The notes below the pieces were generated by a model. That model made no database searches. It had not been told where the DNA came from and saw only the letters and a program-made list of their open reading frames with translations. The position numbers and the translations under genes were made by a program. Below are positions 49,584 through 59,276 of a DNA stretch of 64,000 bases, in pieces. Position 1 is the stretch's first letter. Each line of letters opens with the position of its first letter. Origin of the DNA: Aurantimonas marina (GTDB lineage Bacteria; Pseudomonadota; Alphaproteobacteria; Rhizobiales; Rhizobiaceae); assembly GCF_017183135.1 (NCBI RefSeq), contig NZ_JADDXW010000002.1, forward strand, positions 1 through 64,000, in the 5' to 3' direction.

Positions 49584-50507
49584 TCAGGCGTTGGCGCCCG
49601 GATCGCGATCGGGCCCGGCGCCGAGCCGCTTGCCGGGATTGATCGCTTCCAGCCAGCGCAGATAGGCGGCGTGGTCGTGACGGCCCATCTCCATCTCCTT
49701 GGCGAGGGCGTGGAAGGCGTCGCGCGCCTTTTCGGTCAGCGGCAGGGTCAGCCCTGTCTCCCGTGCCACTTCCAGAGCGTTTTCCAGATCCTTCAATTGC
49801 AGTTCCAGCGGACCGCCTGGAACCCAGTTGCGCTCGGTCATCCGCTCGCCGTGAAGGTCGAGAATACGTGAGGTGGCAAAGCCGCCCATCAGAGCGTCGC
49901 GCAGTGCGGCGGGGTCGCAGCCGCCTTCCTGGGCGAGCAGCATCGCCTCGGCGACGGCGCCGATGGTGACGGCGACGATGGCCTGGTTGGCGAGCTTGGC
50001 GACCTGGCCGGCGCCATGGACGCCGACATGGGTCGGCCGCCCCATCGCTTTCAAAACCGGCTCCGCCTCGGCGAAATCCTCCGCCCGGCCGCCGGCCATG
50101 ATGGCGAGCGTCGCCTCGATCGCGCCCTTCTCGCCGCCCGAAACCGGCGCATCGATATGGCGCCGCCCGGCCTTCTCGATAGCGACAGCGTGGTCACGCG
50201 CGACGCTGGGCTGGATCGACGACATGTCGATGAACAGCGCTTTTTCCGGCGCGGCGGCGACGACTCCGCTTTCGCCGAAGTAGATTTCCGTCACGATCGG
50301 CGAATTGTCGACCATGGTGATGACAGCGTCGGCCCCGGCCACGGCCTCTCGCGGATCGGCGGCGACGGCCGCCACGTCGGCGAGCGCCTCGGCCTTGGCT
50401 CGCGTCCGATTCCATACCGTCACGCGGAAGCCGGCCTTGGCGATGTTCCGCGCCATCGGCGCTCCCATGATGCCGGTGCCGATCAGCGTGATATTGTTAA
50501 GGCTCAT
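49584..50507 (-). CDS. Beta-hydroxyacid dehydrogenase, GarR/GlxR-like (2-hydroxy-3-oxopropionate reductase type)
   Basis: 307 residues with an N-terminal Rossmann fold (LIGTGIMGAPMARNI) and substrate motif DAPVSGGEKGAIEATLAIM near residue 120. The catalytic lysine lies in GQVAKLANQ. It would oxidise or reduce tartronate semialdehyde or a similar 3-hydroxyacid. It is the last gene of the sugar-acid operon, 74 bp after the GntR gene. Which reaction it does here is inference from context. Confidence 0.85.
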   Translation of the reverse strand: MSLNNITLIGTGIMGAPMARNIAKAGFRVTVWNRTRAKAEALADVAAVAADPREAVAGADAVITMVDNSPIVTEIYFGESGVVAAAPEKALFIDMSSIQPSVARDHAVAIEKAGRRHIDAPVSGGEKGAIEATLAIMAGGRAEDFAEAEPVLKAMGRPTHVGVHGAGQVAKLANQAIVAVTIGAVAEAMLLAQEGGCDPAALRDALMGGFATSRILDLHGERMTERNWVPGGPLELQLKDLENALEVARETGLTLPLTEKARDAFHALAKEMEMGRHDHAAYLRWLEAINPGKRLGAGPDRDPGANA

Positions 50508-50581
50508 GGAAGGGACTCCTTGACGTCTTGGGGAAGGTAGCCGGCCACTTCGGCCAATGCCCAAACAGGATGAGATGGCCG

Positions 50582-51304
50582 TTAGAGACCCTTGGCTTCG
50601 CCGGCCGACAAACCGCCGGCCTGACTACGCAGGAGATCGAGCGCCTGCCGGTCGGCGCGATCGCGATGCTCTTGATGCAGGCGCCTGGTTTCAGCCTCGT
50701 TGCCGCTCAAAATTGCCGCGACGATCGCCTGGTGCTCCTCGTCCGATTGCGTCGGGCGCGGACGGAGCGGCATGATCGCCATGCGGGCGCGGTATTGTTG
50801 GTCCCAATATTGCCGGAGCGTCCCCTGCAGTCTGGCATTGCCGCAGAACGAGACGATCTCGGCATGAAAGATGTCGTCCAGCCGGGACCATTGCTCGATG
50901 TCGTCGCGCTGTGTCGCGCGCTCCAGCTGCCCCATGAGCGTGCGCAGCCGATCGGCTTCGGACTTTGAAAGACCACGGCGAGCGGCCAATTGCGCGGCCT
51001 TGACCTCGAGGGTGGAAAAAACCTCGTAGATATCGGCGAGATCGTCGAGCGATTGGGCCTTCACGGTAATGCCGTGGCGCGGCCGCACCGCGACAAGGCC
51101 CTCCTCCTCGAGCCGGATCAGCGCCTCGCGGATCGGCGTGCGGCTGAGCGACAAAAGATTGGCGACCTCGGTTTCCAACAGCGTCGTGCCAGGCGGCAGA
51201 CGGCCCTCGAGGATCCGGAACTTCAGTTCGTGATAGGCCCGCTCACGCGCCGGCATCTTGGCGACGCCCTGTAGCGTCGGCCGTGGCCGCGAGCCGCCCG
51301 GCAC
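50582..51304 (-). CDS. GntR-family regulator, FadR/FCD subfamily, in sugar-acid operon
   Basis: Up to 240 residues. The winged HTH has RERAYHELKFRILEGRLPPG and SRTPIREALIRLEEEGLV near the N-terminus. The FCD domain (about 90-225) contains DDIFHAEIVSFCGNARL and EHQAIVAAILSGNE with metal-binding His residues. Start is a GTG at 51304; an ATG at 51256 just before the HTH is equally plausible. It lies inside the operon it probably controls, between two dehydrogenase genes; the identical GTATAC boxes at 56023 and 60965 are the candidate operators. Confidence 0.88.
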   Translation of the reverse strand: MPGGSRPRPTLQGVAKMPARERAYHELKFRILEGRLPPGTTLLETEVANLLSLSRTPIREALIRLEEEGLVAVRPRHGITVKAQSLDDLADIYEVFSTLEVKAAQLAARRGLSKSEADRLRTLMGQLERATQRDDIEQWSRLDDIFHAEIVSFCGNARLQGTLRQYWDQQYRARMAIMPLRPRPTQSDEEHQAIVAAILSGNEAETRRLHQEHRDRADRQALDLLRSQAGGLSAGEAKGL

Positions 51305-51407
51305 AGTGCTGGGTGCCGCCGGTTTGCGGCCGATATCGTTCGGGGCGTCTGCCTTGCTCAGCTCATTTCCCCTTGGGGTTGGCGCCTTTGTGGCGTCGGT
51401 GATCTTC

Positions 51408-52313
51408 TCATTCTTTCGAGCGACGCCCTGCCCCGATGCCGTTCAATTCCGCCACGACGTCGGATAGCATCGGCAGGTAATCGTCGCCGCGGCCGATGGC
51501 CTCGGCCGTCGCCAGGCCATTTTTCACGCTCGACGAGACATGCGAAGCGATGCCGCTTTCATTGGCCATCGAGACGACGTAGCGCATGTCCTTGTGGGCA
51601 TTGCGCAAGGTGAACTTATGGGCATCGCGGTCGCGTTGGACGACATACTGCATGAAGGTCTGGTAGAACCCGCAGTCCATCCGACCGCCGCTGATCACGC
51701 CATGAAACGTCTTGGCGTCGATGCCGTTCTTCGCGCCGATCGCCAGCGCCTCGGAATAAAGCGAGGCATAGCCGAGCGACAGGAAGTTGTTGAGGAGCTT
51801 CATCGTGTGACCGGCGCCGGTCTCGCCGACGCGCACGACCTTGCCGGCCCAACAGTCGAGGATGGGACGAACACGCTCGAAATCCCCGGCCGAGGCGCCC
51901 ACCATCGTGTCGAGCGTGCCCTCCCAGGCTTCCTTCGGCGTTCGCGACAGCGGCGCGTCGATCAGCGTCACACCGGCCTCGCGGCAACGCTCCGCCAGGG
52001 TGCGCGTGGAAACCGGATTGCTGGTGGAGCTGTCGATGATCGTCGTCGTGGCGCCCTTGGCGTCGAGAATCTCGCCAACGGTCGCCTCGACCTCCGGACT
52101 GCCCGGCAGGCACAGGAAGACGATCTCCGCCTTTTCGGCCATCTCGGCGGCGTTCGCGGCCTCCTCGGCTCCCCGCGACGTCAGATCGTCGACCGGCTTG
52201 CGATTGCGGTGGGCGAGAACCGTCAGGGCGTAGCCCCCTTCGACGATATTCTTGGCCATGCCGTGGCCCATCAGGCCGACCCCGATGAAGCCGATGCGCG
52301 GACGATCTGTCAT
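51408..52313 (-). CDS. Beta-hydroxyacid dehydrogenase (3-hydroxyisobutyrate dehydrogenase family), L-threonate-dehydrogenase-like possible
   Basis: 301 residues. Rossmann GFIGVGLMGHGMAKNI at the N-terminus, substrate motif DAPLSRTPKEAWEGTL near 120, and catalytic Lys in GHTMKLLNNFL. The motif DAPLSRTP, instead of the usual DAPVSGG, marks a subgroup different from the other dehydrogenase of this operon. The DenD-like neighbour suggests four-carbon sugar acids (for example threonate) as substrates, but this is inference. SD AGAGGAA before 52313. Confidence 0.82.
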   Translation of the reverse strand: MTDRPRIGFIGVGLMGHGMAKNIVEGGYALTVLAHRNRKPVDDLTSRGAEEAANAAEMAEKAEIVFLCLPGSPEVEATVGEILDAKGATTTIIDSSTSNPVSTRTLAERCREAGVTLIDAPLSRTPKEAWEGTLDTMVGASAGDFERVRPILDCWAGKVVRVGETGAGHTMKLLNNFLSLGYASLYSEALAIGAKNGIDAKTFHGVISGGRMDCGFYQTFMQYVVQRDRDAHKFTLRNAHKDMRYVVSMANESGIASHVSSSVKNGLATAEAIGRGDDYLPMLSDVVAELNGIGAGRRSKE

Positions 52314-52341
52314 GGTGTGTTCCTCTTCAGGTACAGGACGG

Positions 52342-53328
52342 TCACTGGACGCCCTGGCGGGCAGCCTCGTCGGCGATGTGGGCGCGAATGATCGCGGCGA
52401 AGTCGGTGTCGGCGACGAAACCAGCCTCGATGGCCCGATCCGCCTTGAAGTCGCGCGGCCAGCCCGAAACGATCTTCTCGATCGTGGCGTCCGGCTCGCG
52501 GCGGATACGGCCGGCTACCTCGTCACCGGCCACCTCGCGCAACGCTTCGATCATCTCGCGGATGGTGATCGACAGTCCCGGCATCGTCAGCGAACGGCGG
52601 TGCCCCAGGATTTCGGTGTCCATCGTCGCCGCATGGAGTAGGAAGCCGACCGCCGCCGCCGGGCTCGCGACCCAGTGGCGCACCTCGTCGTCGACCGGAA
52701 GGATGGCTTCGTGGCCGGCCAGAGGTTCGCGGATGATCCCGGAGAAGAACCCCGATGCCGCCTTGTTCGGCTTGCCGGGACGCACCACGATTGTCGGCAG
52801 GCGGATGCCGACGCCATCGACGAAGCCCTTGCGGGTGTAGTCGGCCAGCAGCAACTCGCAGATCGCTTTCTGGGTCCCGTAGCTGGTCAGCGGCGCCTGC
52901 TGGAAGGTGTCGGAAATCGGATCCTCGAAGGGCGCACCGAAGACGGCGATCGAGGAAGTGAAGACGAGGCGGGGACGATAGGCATCCCCCTGCGCGCGGA
53001 TTGCCTCCAGAAGATGATACATCCCGTCGAGATTGATCCGATAGCCCTTCTCGAAATCGGCCTCGGCCTCGCCGGAAACGATCGCCGCCAGATGGAAGAT
53101 CATCTCCGGTCGCCTGGCGACCAGCGCCGCGACGGTGGCGGCATCGGCGATGTCTCCCGCGCTCGATTCGATCGCAACGGTGCCGGACGCGTTGTCGAAA
53201 CGCGGTTCCACGACGTCGAAGGCGTCGACCGCCTCGATTGGCTGGCCGGCAAGGTTGCCGTCGGCGAGAAGCTTGTCGATGAGCCGCCGGCCGACCATCC
53301 CGCCGGCACCCAGAATCAGAATTCGCAT
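52342..53328 (-). CDS. NAD-dependent epimerase/dehydratase, D-erythronate dehydrogenase (DenD)-like
   Basis: 328 residues, extended SDR. NAD-binding LGAGGMVGRRLIDKLL at the N-terminus; active-site Ser and Tyr in FTSSIAVFG and SYGTQKAICELLL. The C-terminal part (ADTDFAAIIRAHI) and overall length match DenD, which oxidises D-erythronate to 2-keto-D-erythronate. I remember the family pattern but cannot verify it here. The partner kinase and aldolase of the DenD pathway (OtnK, OtnC) are absent from this window. The ATG at 53328 is used; TTG at 53331 is next to it. Confidence 0.8.
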   Translation of the reverse strand: MRILILGAGGMVGRRLIDKLLADGNLAGQPIEAVDAFDVVEPRFDNASGTVAIESSAGDIADAATVAALVARRPEMIFHLAAIVSGEAEADFEKGYRINLDGMYHLLEAIRAQGDAYRPRLVFTSSIAVFGAPFEDPISDTFQQAPLTSYGTQKAICELLLADYTRKGFVDGVGIRLPTIVVRPGKPNKAASGFFSGIIREPLAGHEAILPVDDEVRHWVASPAAAVGFLLHAATMDTEILGHRRSLTMPGLSITIREMIEALREVAGDEVAGRIRREPDATIEKIVSGWPRDFKADRAIEAGFVADTDFAAIIRAHIADEAARQGVQ

Positions 53329-53351
53329 CAATCAGTCTCCCTGCGGACGGG

Positions 53352-54104
53352 TCAGAGCGACCAGCCGCCGTCGATCACTTGGGTGGTGCCGGTGGTGAAA
53401 CGGCTTTCGTCCGAGGCGAGATAGACGGCAAGATGGGCAATCTCCTCGGGGGTGCCGAGCCGGCCCATCGGCTGGCGCTCGATGAACATCGTCTTGGCCT
53501 TCTCGGTGCCGCCGACGCTCTTGCCGAGTTCCTCGATCCGGCCCTCCAACGAGGGCGATTCGATCGTGCCGGGGCAGATCGCGTTGCAGCGGATACCGCT
53601 TTTGATGAAATCAATCGCCACCGAGCGGGTGAGGCCGATCACCGCCGCCTTGGTCGCCATGTAGACATAGCGATTCGGCGCAGCTTTGATCGAGGACGCG
53701 GCTGAGGCCATGTTGATGATCGAGCCACCGCCGGCCTCCACCATGCGCGGCAACAGGCCTGAGATCGTGCGATGCATCGCCTTGACGTTGAGGTCGAAGG
53801 AAAAGTCCCAGGCATCCTCGTCGCAGTCGAGCACCGTGCCGTGGTGGACGAAACCGGCGCAGTTGAACAGGATATCCGGCGTGTCGATCCGCTTCAGATA
53901 GGCCGCGACAGCAGCGGAATCGGTGACGTCCAGCCCGGCGGTGTCCACGATACCGAAGGCCTTCAGCCCGTCCAGCTTCGCCGCGTCGCGGTCGGACGCA
54001 TAAACCTTGGCGCCGGCCTCGAGAAACGCTTCGGCGACCTTGCGGCCGATCCCCTGCCCGGCCGCCGTACAGACGGCCACCTTGCCGTCGAGACGCTTCG
54101 TCAT
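53352..54104 (-). CDS. Short-chain dehydrogenase (SDR), sugar-acid type
   Basis: 250 residues, classical SDR. Cofactor motif TAAGQGIGRKVAEAF, NNAG-equivalent FNCAGFVHHG, catalytic SxxxYxxxK in SSIKAAPNRYVYMATKAAVIG. The closest pattern I recall is the 2-keto-3-deoxy-L-fuconate dehydrogenase/BDH2-like branch, with NAD preference suggested by Asp after the second strand (YASDRDA). It lies 38 bp after the dehydratase gene, so it may act on the 2-keto-3-deoxy acid formed by it. Strong SD AGGGAG before 54104. Confidence 0.87.
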   Translation of the reverse strand: MTKRLDGKVAVCTAAGQGIGRKVAEAFLEAGAKVYASDRDAAKLDGLKAFGIVDTAGLDVTDSAAVAAYLKRIDTPDILFNCAGFVHHGTVLDCDEDAWDFSFDLNVKAMHRTISGLLPRMVEAGGGSIINMASAASSIKAAPNRYVYMATKAAVIGLTRSVAIDFIKSGIRCNAICPGTIESPSLEGRIEELGKSVGGTEKAKTMFIERQPMGRLGTPEEIAHLAVYLASDESRFTTGTTQVIDGGWSL

Positions 54105-54142
54105 GCTCACTCCCTGCTCCCTGTCCGCCGTCGGACGGTTGT

Positions 54143-55960
54143 TCAATGATTGTCGCGTGGCACACGGGCGCCGGTGCCGTCCACCCCACCCTGCGCCAGT
54201 CGCCGATAGGAGACGGCCGGCTCGAGCACCATGCCGGTCTCCAGCTGCGAGATCATGCCGCGCTGGATTTCCTGCCAGGGCGTCTGATGCGCCGGATAGG
54301 CGTAGCCGCCGGCTTCGGCAAGGGCCGCGAAACGCGCCTGGAGCTCGTGGTCGGCAATGAGGATGTTCGCGCTGCCCTGCCCCATATCGATCCGCACGCG
54401 GTCGCCGGTAACCAGCACCGCCAGTCCGCCGCCAGCTGCGGCCTCTGGCGAGGCGTTGAGGATCGAGGGGCTGCCGGAGGTGCCCGACTGGCGCCCGTCG
54501 CCGACGCATGGCAGCGAGTGGATGCCGCGCTTCAGCAGATAGTCTGGCGCCCGCATGTTTACGACTTCCGCGCCGCCCGGATAGCCGATCGGACCGGCGC
54601 CGCGCATAAACAGGATGCAGTGTTCGTCGATGCCGAGCGCCGGATCGTCGATCCGCGCGTGGTAATCCTCGGGTCCGTCGAAGACCACCGCCCTGCCCTC
54701 GAAAGCCATCGGATCGTCCGGATTCGACAGATAGCGGTCGCGGAACTCCGGCGAAATCACCGACAGCTTCATGATCGCCGAATCGAACAGATTGCCCTTC
54801 AACACCCGGAAGCCGGCATGCGGCAGCAGCGGCCGCTCGATGGGCCGGATGACGTTCTCGTCCTCGATGACGGCGCCGCGGCAATTGTCGCCGATCGTCC
54901 GGCCATTCACCGTCATTGCGTCCTCGGCGATCAGGCCCTGGTTCATCAGCTGGTTGACCACCGCTGGCACGCCGCCGGCATGGTAATAGTCCTCGCCGAG
55001 ATATTCGCCCGCCGGCTGCAGGTTGACCAGCAGCGGGATTTCCTCGCCGTAGGTCTGCCAATCGTCGATCGACAGATCGACACCAAGATGCCGCGCAAGA
55101 CCGTTTAAATGGATCGGCGCATTGGTCGAGCCGCCGATGGCCGAGTTGACACGGATGGCATTGATGAAGGCGTCGCGCGTCATGATGTCGGTGGGTTTGA
55201 GATCCTCATGCACCATCTCGACGATACGCTTGCCTGTGAGATACGAAATCTCCTGCCGGTCGCGATAGGGCGCGGGAATGGCCGCCGAGCCCGGCAATTG
55301 CATGCCGAGCGCCTCGGCGAGCGAATTCATCGTCGTCGCGGTGCCCATCGTGTTGCAATAGCCGGTGGAGGGCGCCGACGAGGCGACCAGCTTGACGAAG
55401 CCGGCATAGTCGATCTCGCCGGCCGCCATCATCTCCCGCGCTTTCCAAACGATCGTGCCGGAGCCGGTGCGCTCGCCACGGAACCAGCCATTGAGCATCG
55501 GGCCGACCGACAACGCGATCGCCGGGAGGTTCACGGTCGCCGCCGCCATAAGGCAGGCGGGCGTGGTCTTGTCGCAGCCGATGGTCAGCACCACCCCGTC
55601 GAGCGGGTAGCCATAGAGCACTTCGACCAGCCCGAGATAGGCAAGATTGCGGTCGAGCGCGGCGGTGGGCCGCTTGCCGGTTTCCTGAATCGGATGGACC
55701 GGAAACTCGATGGCGATGCCGCCCGCCTCCCGGATGCCCTCGCGCACCCGCTTGGCGAGTTCGAGATGATGCCGGTTGCAGGGACTGAGGTCCGAGCCGG
55801 TCTGGGCGATGCCGATGATCGGCTTGCCTGACTGCAGCTCTTCCTGGCTGAGACCGAAATTGAGGTAGCGTTCTAGATAGAGCGCCGTCATGTCCGGATT
55901 GGACGGATTGTCGAACCACGCGCGGGAGCGTAGCTGGCCGGCCTTGAGGTCGTTTGTCAT
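54143..55960 (-). CDS. IlvD/Edd-family sugar-acid dehydratase
   Basis: A 605-residue Fe-S dehydratase forming 2-keto-3-deoxy sugar acids. Motifs: [32 protein letters not shown] and [18 protein letters not shown], with the three cysteines that hold the cluster. The length and the first motif are close to L-arabonate/L-fuconate/xylonate dehydratases rather than to biosynthetic IlvD. First gene of a six-gene minus-strand operon; a GTATAC box lies 63-74 bp upstream. Good SD (GGAG) before the ATG. Exact sugar acid is unknown. Confidence 0.87.
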   Translation of the reverse strand: MTNDLKAGQLRSRAWFDNPSNPDMTALYLERYLNFGLSQEELQSGKPIIGIAQTGSDLSPCNRHHLELAKRVREGIREAGGIAIEFPVHPIQETGKRPTAALDRNLAYLGLVEVLYGYPLDGVVLTIGCDKTTPACLMAAATVNLPAIALSVGPMLNGWFRGERTGSGTIVWKAREMMAAGEIDYAGFVKLVASSAPSTGYCNTMGTATTMNSLAEALGMQLPGSAAIPAPYRDRQEISYLTGKRIVEMVHEDLKPTDIMTRDAFINAIRVNSAIGGSTNAPIHLNGLARHLGVDLSIDDWQTYGEEIPLLVNLQPAGEYLGEDYYHAGGVPAVVNQLMNQGLIAEDAMTVNGRTIGDNCRGAVIEDENVIRPIERPLLPHAGFRVLKGNLFDSAIMKLSVISPEFRDRYLSNPDDPMAFEGRAVVFDGPEDYHARIDDPALGIDEHCILFMRGAGPIGYPGGAEVVNMRAPDYLLKRGIHSLPCVGDGRQSGTSGSPSILNASPEAAAGGGLAVLVTGDRVRIDMGQGSANILIADHELQARFAALAEAGGYAYPAHQTPWQEIQRGMISQLETGMVLEPAVSYRRLAQGGVDGTGARVPRDNH

Positions 55961-56022
55961 CGAGTCTCCGGATGCATCCCTATGCGCCGCCGTTGCACCT
56001 TCGCAACGACACGCCGCATAAC

Positions 56023-56034
56023 GTATACATTAGT
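56023..56034. promoter_or_regulatory. GTATAC box upstream of the dehydratase operon
   Basis: CGTATACATTAG, with a GTATAC palindromic core, sits 63 bp before the dehydratase ATG. The same 12 bases recur at 60965-60976 before the TRAP operon. GTATAC cores are typical of FadR-subfamily GntR operators (for example UxuR/ExuR sites). The likely ligand is the GntR protein encoded at 50582-51304. Confidence 0.65.
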
Positions 56035-56119
56035 CCGCTCGGCATTCAAACTCTTATCCCGCCTTCCAGTGAGAGGCGAGAGCGATGAGAACGGGAAAGG
56101 GGGAAATCCGGTGTTCGGG

Positions 56120-56779
56120 TCAGTTACCGTTTGCGGCGATGAGATCAGCCACGGTCATCTGCGCGAGAGCCCCGCCATGGGTGGCCGGCGCGGCGGTCCG
56201 ATGTGATACCGACACAGGCTTGGCAAAGCGCGGCTCCTCCGCGATGCGGATCAAATGCGGTTTGGTCTGCGCCGTCCGCGATGACGGATTGCGGAACGGC
56301 GGATCGCCGATCCGGCGGGCATTTTTGCGCTTTTCGTAGAACACGTTGCCGCCCGCTTCGACCAGGTAGTGCATGTTGGTGTAAGGGAAGGTCATGCCGG
56401 CGGTATGGAAGAACATCGCCTTGCTGACGCCGGGATGCCGCTCGCCCCTGAGAACCCGCGTGGCCATTTTCGCGGCGAGATCGCGCCCCTTGTGCATCGG
56501 CTTCGAAAGGACGCCGGGCGCGAACTGGTTCTTCTGGCCAACAACGCCGCAGACGGACTTTGGATAAAGGCCGCTCTGGAGGCGGTTCATCACCACGGTG
56601 CCGACCGCCAGCATGCCGTCCGGGCTCGAACGGTTGGATTCGAAATACATCACCCGCGTCATGCATTCATGGGCGGTCATCGGGCGCAGGCGCGGGCCGC
56701 TGGCGCAGGCTCCGAACAGAGCGAGTATGGACAGCAGCAAGGCGTTGCGGCGAAGAATCGTTGATGTCGTCAAAGTCAT
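56120..56779 (-). CDS. Cell-wall hydrolase, SleB-like lipoprotein
   Basis: 219 residues. Lipobox LFGAC near residue 22. The hydrolase domain has MTRVMYFESNRSSPDGMLAV, VMNRLQSGLYPKSVCGVV and QFAPG, typical of the SleB/CwlJ hydrolase_2 family that acts on peptidoglycan, with the catalytic Glu in FESN. A low-complexity basic tail follows the FYEKRK segment. It is a stand-alone gene; the substrate linkage is unknown. Confidence 0.85.
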   Translation of the reverse strand: MTLTTSTILRRNALLLSILALFGACASGPRLRPMTAHECMTRVMYFESNRSSPDGMLAVGTVVMNRLQSGLYPKSVCGVVGQKNQFAPGVLSKPMHKGRDLAAKMATRVLRGERHPGVSKAMFFHTAGMTFPYTNMHYLVEAGGNVFYEKRKNARRIGDPPFRNPSSRTAQTKPHLIRIAEEPRFAKPVSVSHRTAAPATHGGALAQMTVADLIAANGN

Positions 56780-56979
56780 CGCGGGGTCTCTGGCGTCGGA
56801 ACGTCGGGCACGTTCGCATCGGCTGAGCCTGCGGAATAAGCCTTAACGGGTGGTGCGCTCCCGCTCGGCGAGCGCCGAAAAGATCGAACACCGTTAAGGA
56901 TCGACTAAAATTTGAGGGAAACGGACGCACGGCTCCGCCGGAGCGGCCCCGCGCAAACGCAAGCCGTCCGCGCACGGGA

Positions 56980-58410
56980 TCAGACGGCGGAATCGGCGCG
57001 GGCGTAGACGTCCTCAATGCGCACGATGTCGTCTTCACCGGTGTAGCTGCCGACCTGAATTTCGATCAGCTTGAGGTCGATCTTGCCCGGATTGTGCAGG
57101 CGGTGGACGCAGCCGATCGGCAGATAGGCCGATTCGTTCTCGTGGAACAGCGAGACCGTGCCGTCGATCGTCACCTCGGCCGTGCCATGAACCACGACCC
57201 AATGCTCGGCGCGATGGTGGTGGCGCTGCAGGCTCAACAGCCCGCCGGGCTTGACGCAGATATGCTTGACCTGAAAGCGCTCGCCGATATCGATGCGCTG
57301 ATACCAGCCCCAAGGCCGATAGATCCTTAGATGCTCGCTCGCCTCGCGCCGGCCGTCGCGCTTCATATCGGCGACCAGATCCTTGACGCGGCCGGCTTCG
57401 CTCTTGGCGGCGACCAGGACCGCGTCCTGCGTCGCCACAACGATCACGCCGTCGAGGCCGACCGCGGCCGTCAGCATCTCCTCGCTGCGGATGAAGCTGT
57501 TCGTCGTGTCGAGGACGGCGACGTGGCCTTCGAGACGGTTGCCGTTGTCGTCCTTGGCTTTGAGATCGTGGATCGCGTCCCAGGCGCCGATGTCCGACCA
57601 GTCGAAGGATGCCGCGAGCACCCCTGCCCGCTCGGTCTTCTCCATGAGCGCGTGATCGATCGAGATTTTCGGCGCCTTGGCGAATTCATCCGCGTCAAGG
57701 CGAAGAAAATCGAGATCGCGCACCGCCTTAGCAACGGCATTGCGCGCCGCGCCCAGGACCTCTGGGCAATGACGCTCCATCTCTTCCAGAATCGTACCGA
57801 TGGCGAAGATGAAATTGCCGCTGTTCCACAGATAGCCCTCGGCGAGGTAGCGCTCCGCCACTTCGCGCACCGGTTTTTCCACGAATCGGGCCAGCCCGTG
57901 CGCCCGCTCTCCAAGAACGTCGTCCGACCGCTCGATGTAGCCATAGGCCGTGGACGGGCAATCGGGCTCGATGCCAATGGTCATGATCGGCCCGCCGGCG
58001 GCGATCGTCGCGGCCAGCAGGCAGTCGTTCGCGAAGGAGTCCGCGTTCTCGATGGCATGATCGGCGGCGACGACAATGCAGATGCTGTCCGGCGCGCGAT
58101 CGGCCGCGAGCACCGCCCCGACGGCGACGGCAGCGGCGGAATCGCGGCGTTCCGGCTCCAGGACGATCTCTCCGGCAATGCCGAGGGACGCCATCTGCTC
58201 GGCCACGATAAACCGAAATCCATGGTTGGTGACGACGATCGGCTCGCCGAATGCCTCGCCCTTGAAGCGCAGAAGGGTGGCCTGGAAGGTCGACATCCCT
58301 TCATCGAGCAATGCGACGAACTGCTTCGGCATGGAATCGCGCGATACCGGCCAGAGGCGTGTGCCCGCCCCGCCGGCCATGATGATCGGAACCAGAGGAT
58401 GATCCTGCAC
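56980..58410 (-). CDS. manC: Mannose-1-phosphate guanylyltransferase / mannose-6-phosphate isomerase
   Basis: 476 residues, the typical bifunctional size. The nucleotidyltransferase domain starts MAGGAGTRLWPVSRDSMPKQF. FVEKP appears as RFVEKPVRE. The C-terminal cupin (about 345-470) with HHHRAEHWVVVHGTAEV and ESAYLPIGCVHRLHNPG is the isomerase part. It makes GDP-mannose for polysaccharides. I use the GTG at 58410 with GGGAGG upstream; upstream sequence to 58515 does not resemble the family. Confidence 0.92.
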   Translation of the reverse strand: MQDHPLVPIIMAGGAGTRLWPVSRDSMPKQFVALLDEGMSTFQATLLRFKGEAFGEPIVVTNHGFRFIVAEQMASLGIAGEIVLEPERRDSAAAVAVGAVLAADRAPDSICIVVAADHAIENADSFANDCLLAATIAAGGPIMTIGIEPDCPSTAYGYIERSDDVLGERAHGLARFVEKPVREVAERYLAEGYLWNSGNFIFAIGTILEEMERHCPEVLGAARNAVAKAVRDLDFLRLDADEFAKAPKISIDHALMEKTERAGVLAASFDWSDIGAWDAIHDLKAKDDNGNRLEGHVAVLDTTNSFIRSEEMLTAAVGLDGVIVVATQDAVLVAAKSEAGRVKDLVADMKRDGRREASEHLRIYRPWGWYQRIDIGERFQVKHICVKPGGLLSLQRHHHRAEHWVVVHGTAEVTIDGTVSLFHENESAYLPIGCVHRLHNPGKIDLKLIEIQVGSYTGEDDIVRIEDVYARADSAV

Positions 58411-58713
58411 GCCGCCAACGCCTCCCAAAGCTCGCCCAATCGCCTGTCGGCCTTGCGTAGCCGATCGATCTATCACTGTCCATTTGCGTGGCATCATACG
58501 GCTGCGCAGCGGCAAGCCTTGCCGCTTCAGGAGGACGAACTCGCTTGCACGCTAATTTCTGCCGGTTGAAACCACGTCGACCTGGCGCAGGTTACAAGCT
58601 GACCCTCTAAGAAAAATGAAACCGACGGGCGATAATATCGGTATCAACCCTTCGATGTCAGGAACCCGCCTCGTGGGTGCAAATTGCTCCAGACCGACCG
58701 GGAGGACGACGCC
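58411..58713. other. Divergent promoter region between manC and gntK
   Basis: 303 bases. A short palindrome CGATAATATCG lies at about 58633-58643. No regulator site or RNA was recognised with confidence. Confidence 0.4.
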
Positions 58714-59256
58714 GTGACACCATCAGATCCCGTCTTCCTGCTCATGGGGGTATCCGGGGTTGGCAAGAGTACGGTCGGAGAAGCGCTTGCCCATCGCGTC
58801 AATGGCACCTTTCTCGACGCCAATGACTATCACCTCGCCAAGCATATCGACGGCATGTCCTGCGGCATCCCGATCGATGACTTCATCCGGAAGGGCTGGC
58901 TGCGTCGCGTTTGCGGTGCCGTGGAGCGAACCCGCGTAGAGTATCGACGGCCGGTCATCCTCGCCTGCTCCGCCTTGAGGAAGAGCAATCGGGATTTCCT
59001 GCGCCGTGAGATCGGCGCGCTATGCGTGATTCACCTGACCGGCGCGCGCGATCTGGTCCACGACCGGATGCTGACGCGCCGCGACCATTTCGCCCCCGCC
59101 GCGTTGCTCGATAGCCAAATCCTCGATCTGGAACCACCGACGCCAATGGAGCAAGACGTTCACGTGATCGACATCTCGCCCAGCCTGGACGACGTCGTTG
59201 CCGAGGTCCTTGCGCTTGTGGAGACGGTGATGAAGCGGACGGGTCCCGTCCGGTAA
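58714..59256 (+). CDS. Gluconokinase, GntK family
   Basis: 180 residues. Walker A GVSGVGKSTVGEAL at the N-terminus, followed by GTFLDANDYHLAKHIDGMS and ACSALRKSNRDFLR, the GntK pattern. It phosphorylates gluconate (or a similar sugar acid) to feed the Entner-Doudoroff or pentose phosphate pathway. The GTG at 58714 has GGGAGGAC 8 nt upstream. In the ADG, Y substitutes the usual Asp-His position (DANDYHLAKH), which is a small deviation from E. coli GntK (DGDFLHPRRN). It converges with the altronate-dehydratase-like gene. Confidence 0.87.
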   Translation: MTPSDPVFLLMGVSGVGKSTVGEALAHRVNGTFLDANDYHLAKHIDGMSCGIPIDDFIRKGWLRRVCGAVERTRVEYRRPVILACSALRKSNRDFLRREIGALCVIHLTGARDLVHDRMLTRRDHFAPAALLDSQILDLEPPTPMEQDVHVIDISPSLDDVVAEVLALVETVMKRTGPVR

Positions 59257-59276
59257 TCAGAATCGCGCTCCCGCCC

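Noticed and set aside
53352..55061. A single 569-codon frame joining the SDR to upstream sequence
   Set aside because: The upstream part is an out-of-frame shadow of the IlvD/Edd-type dehydratase. The SDR has its own strong ribosome-binding site at 54104.
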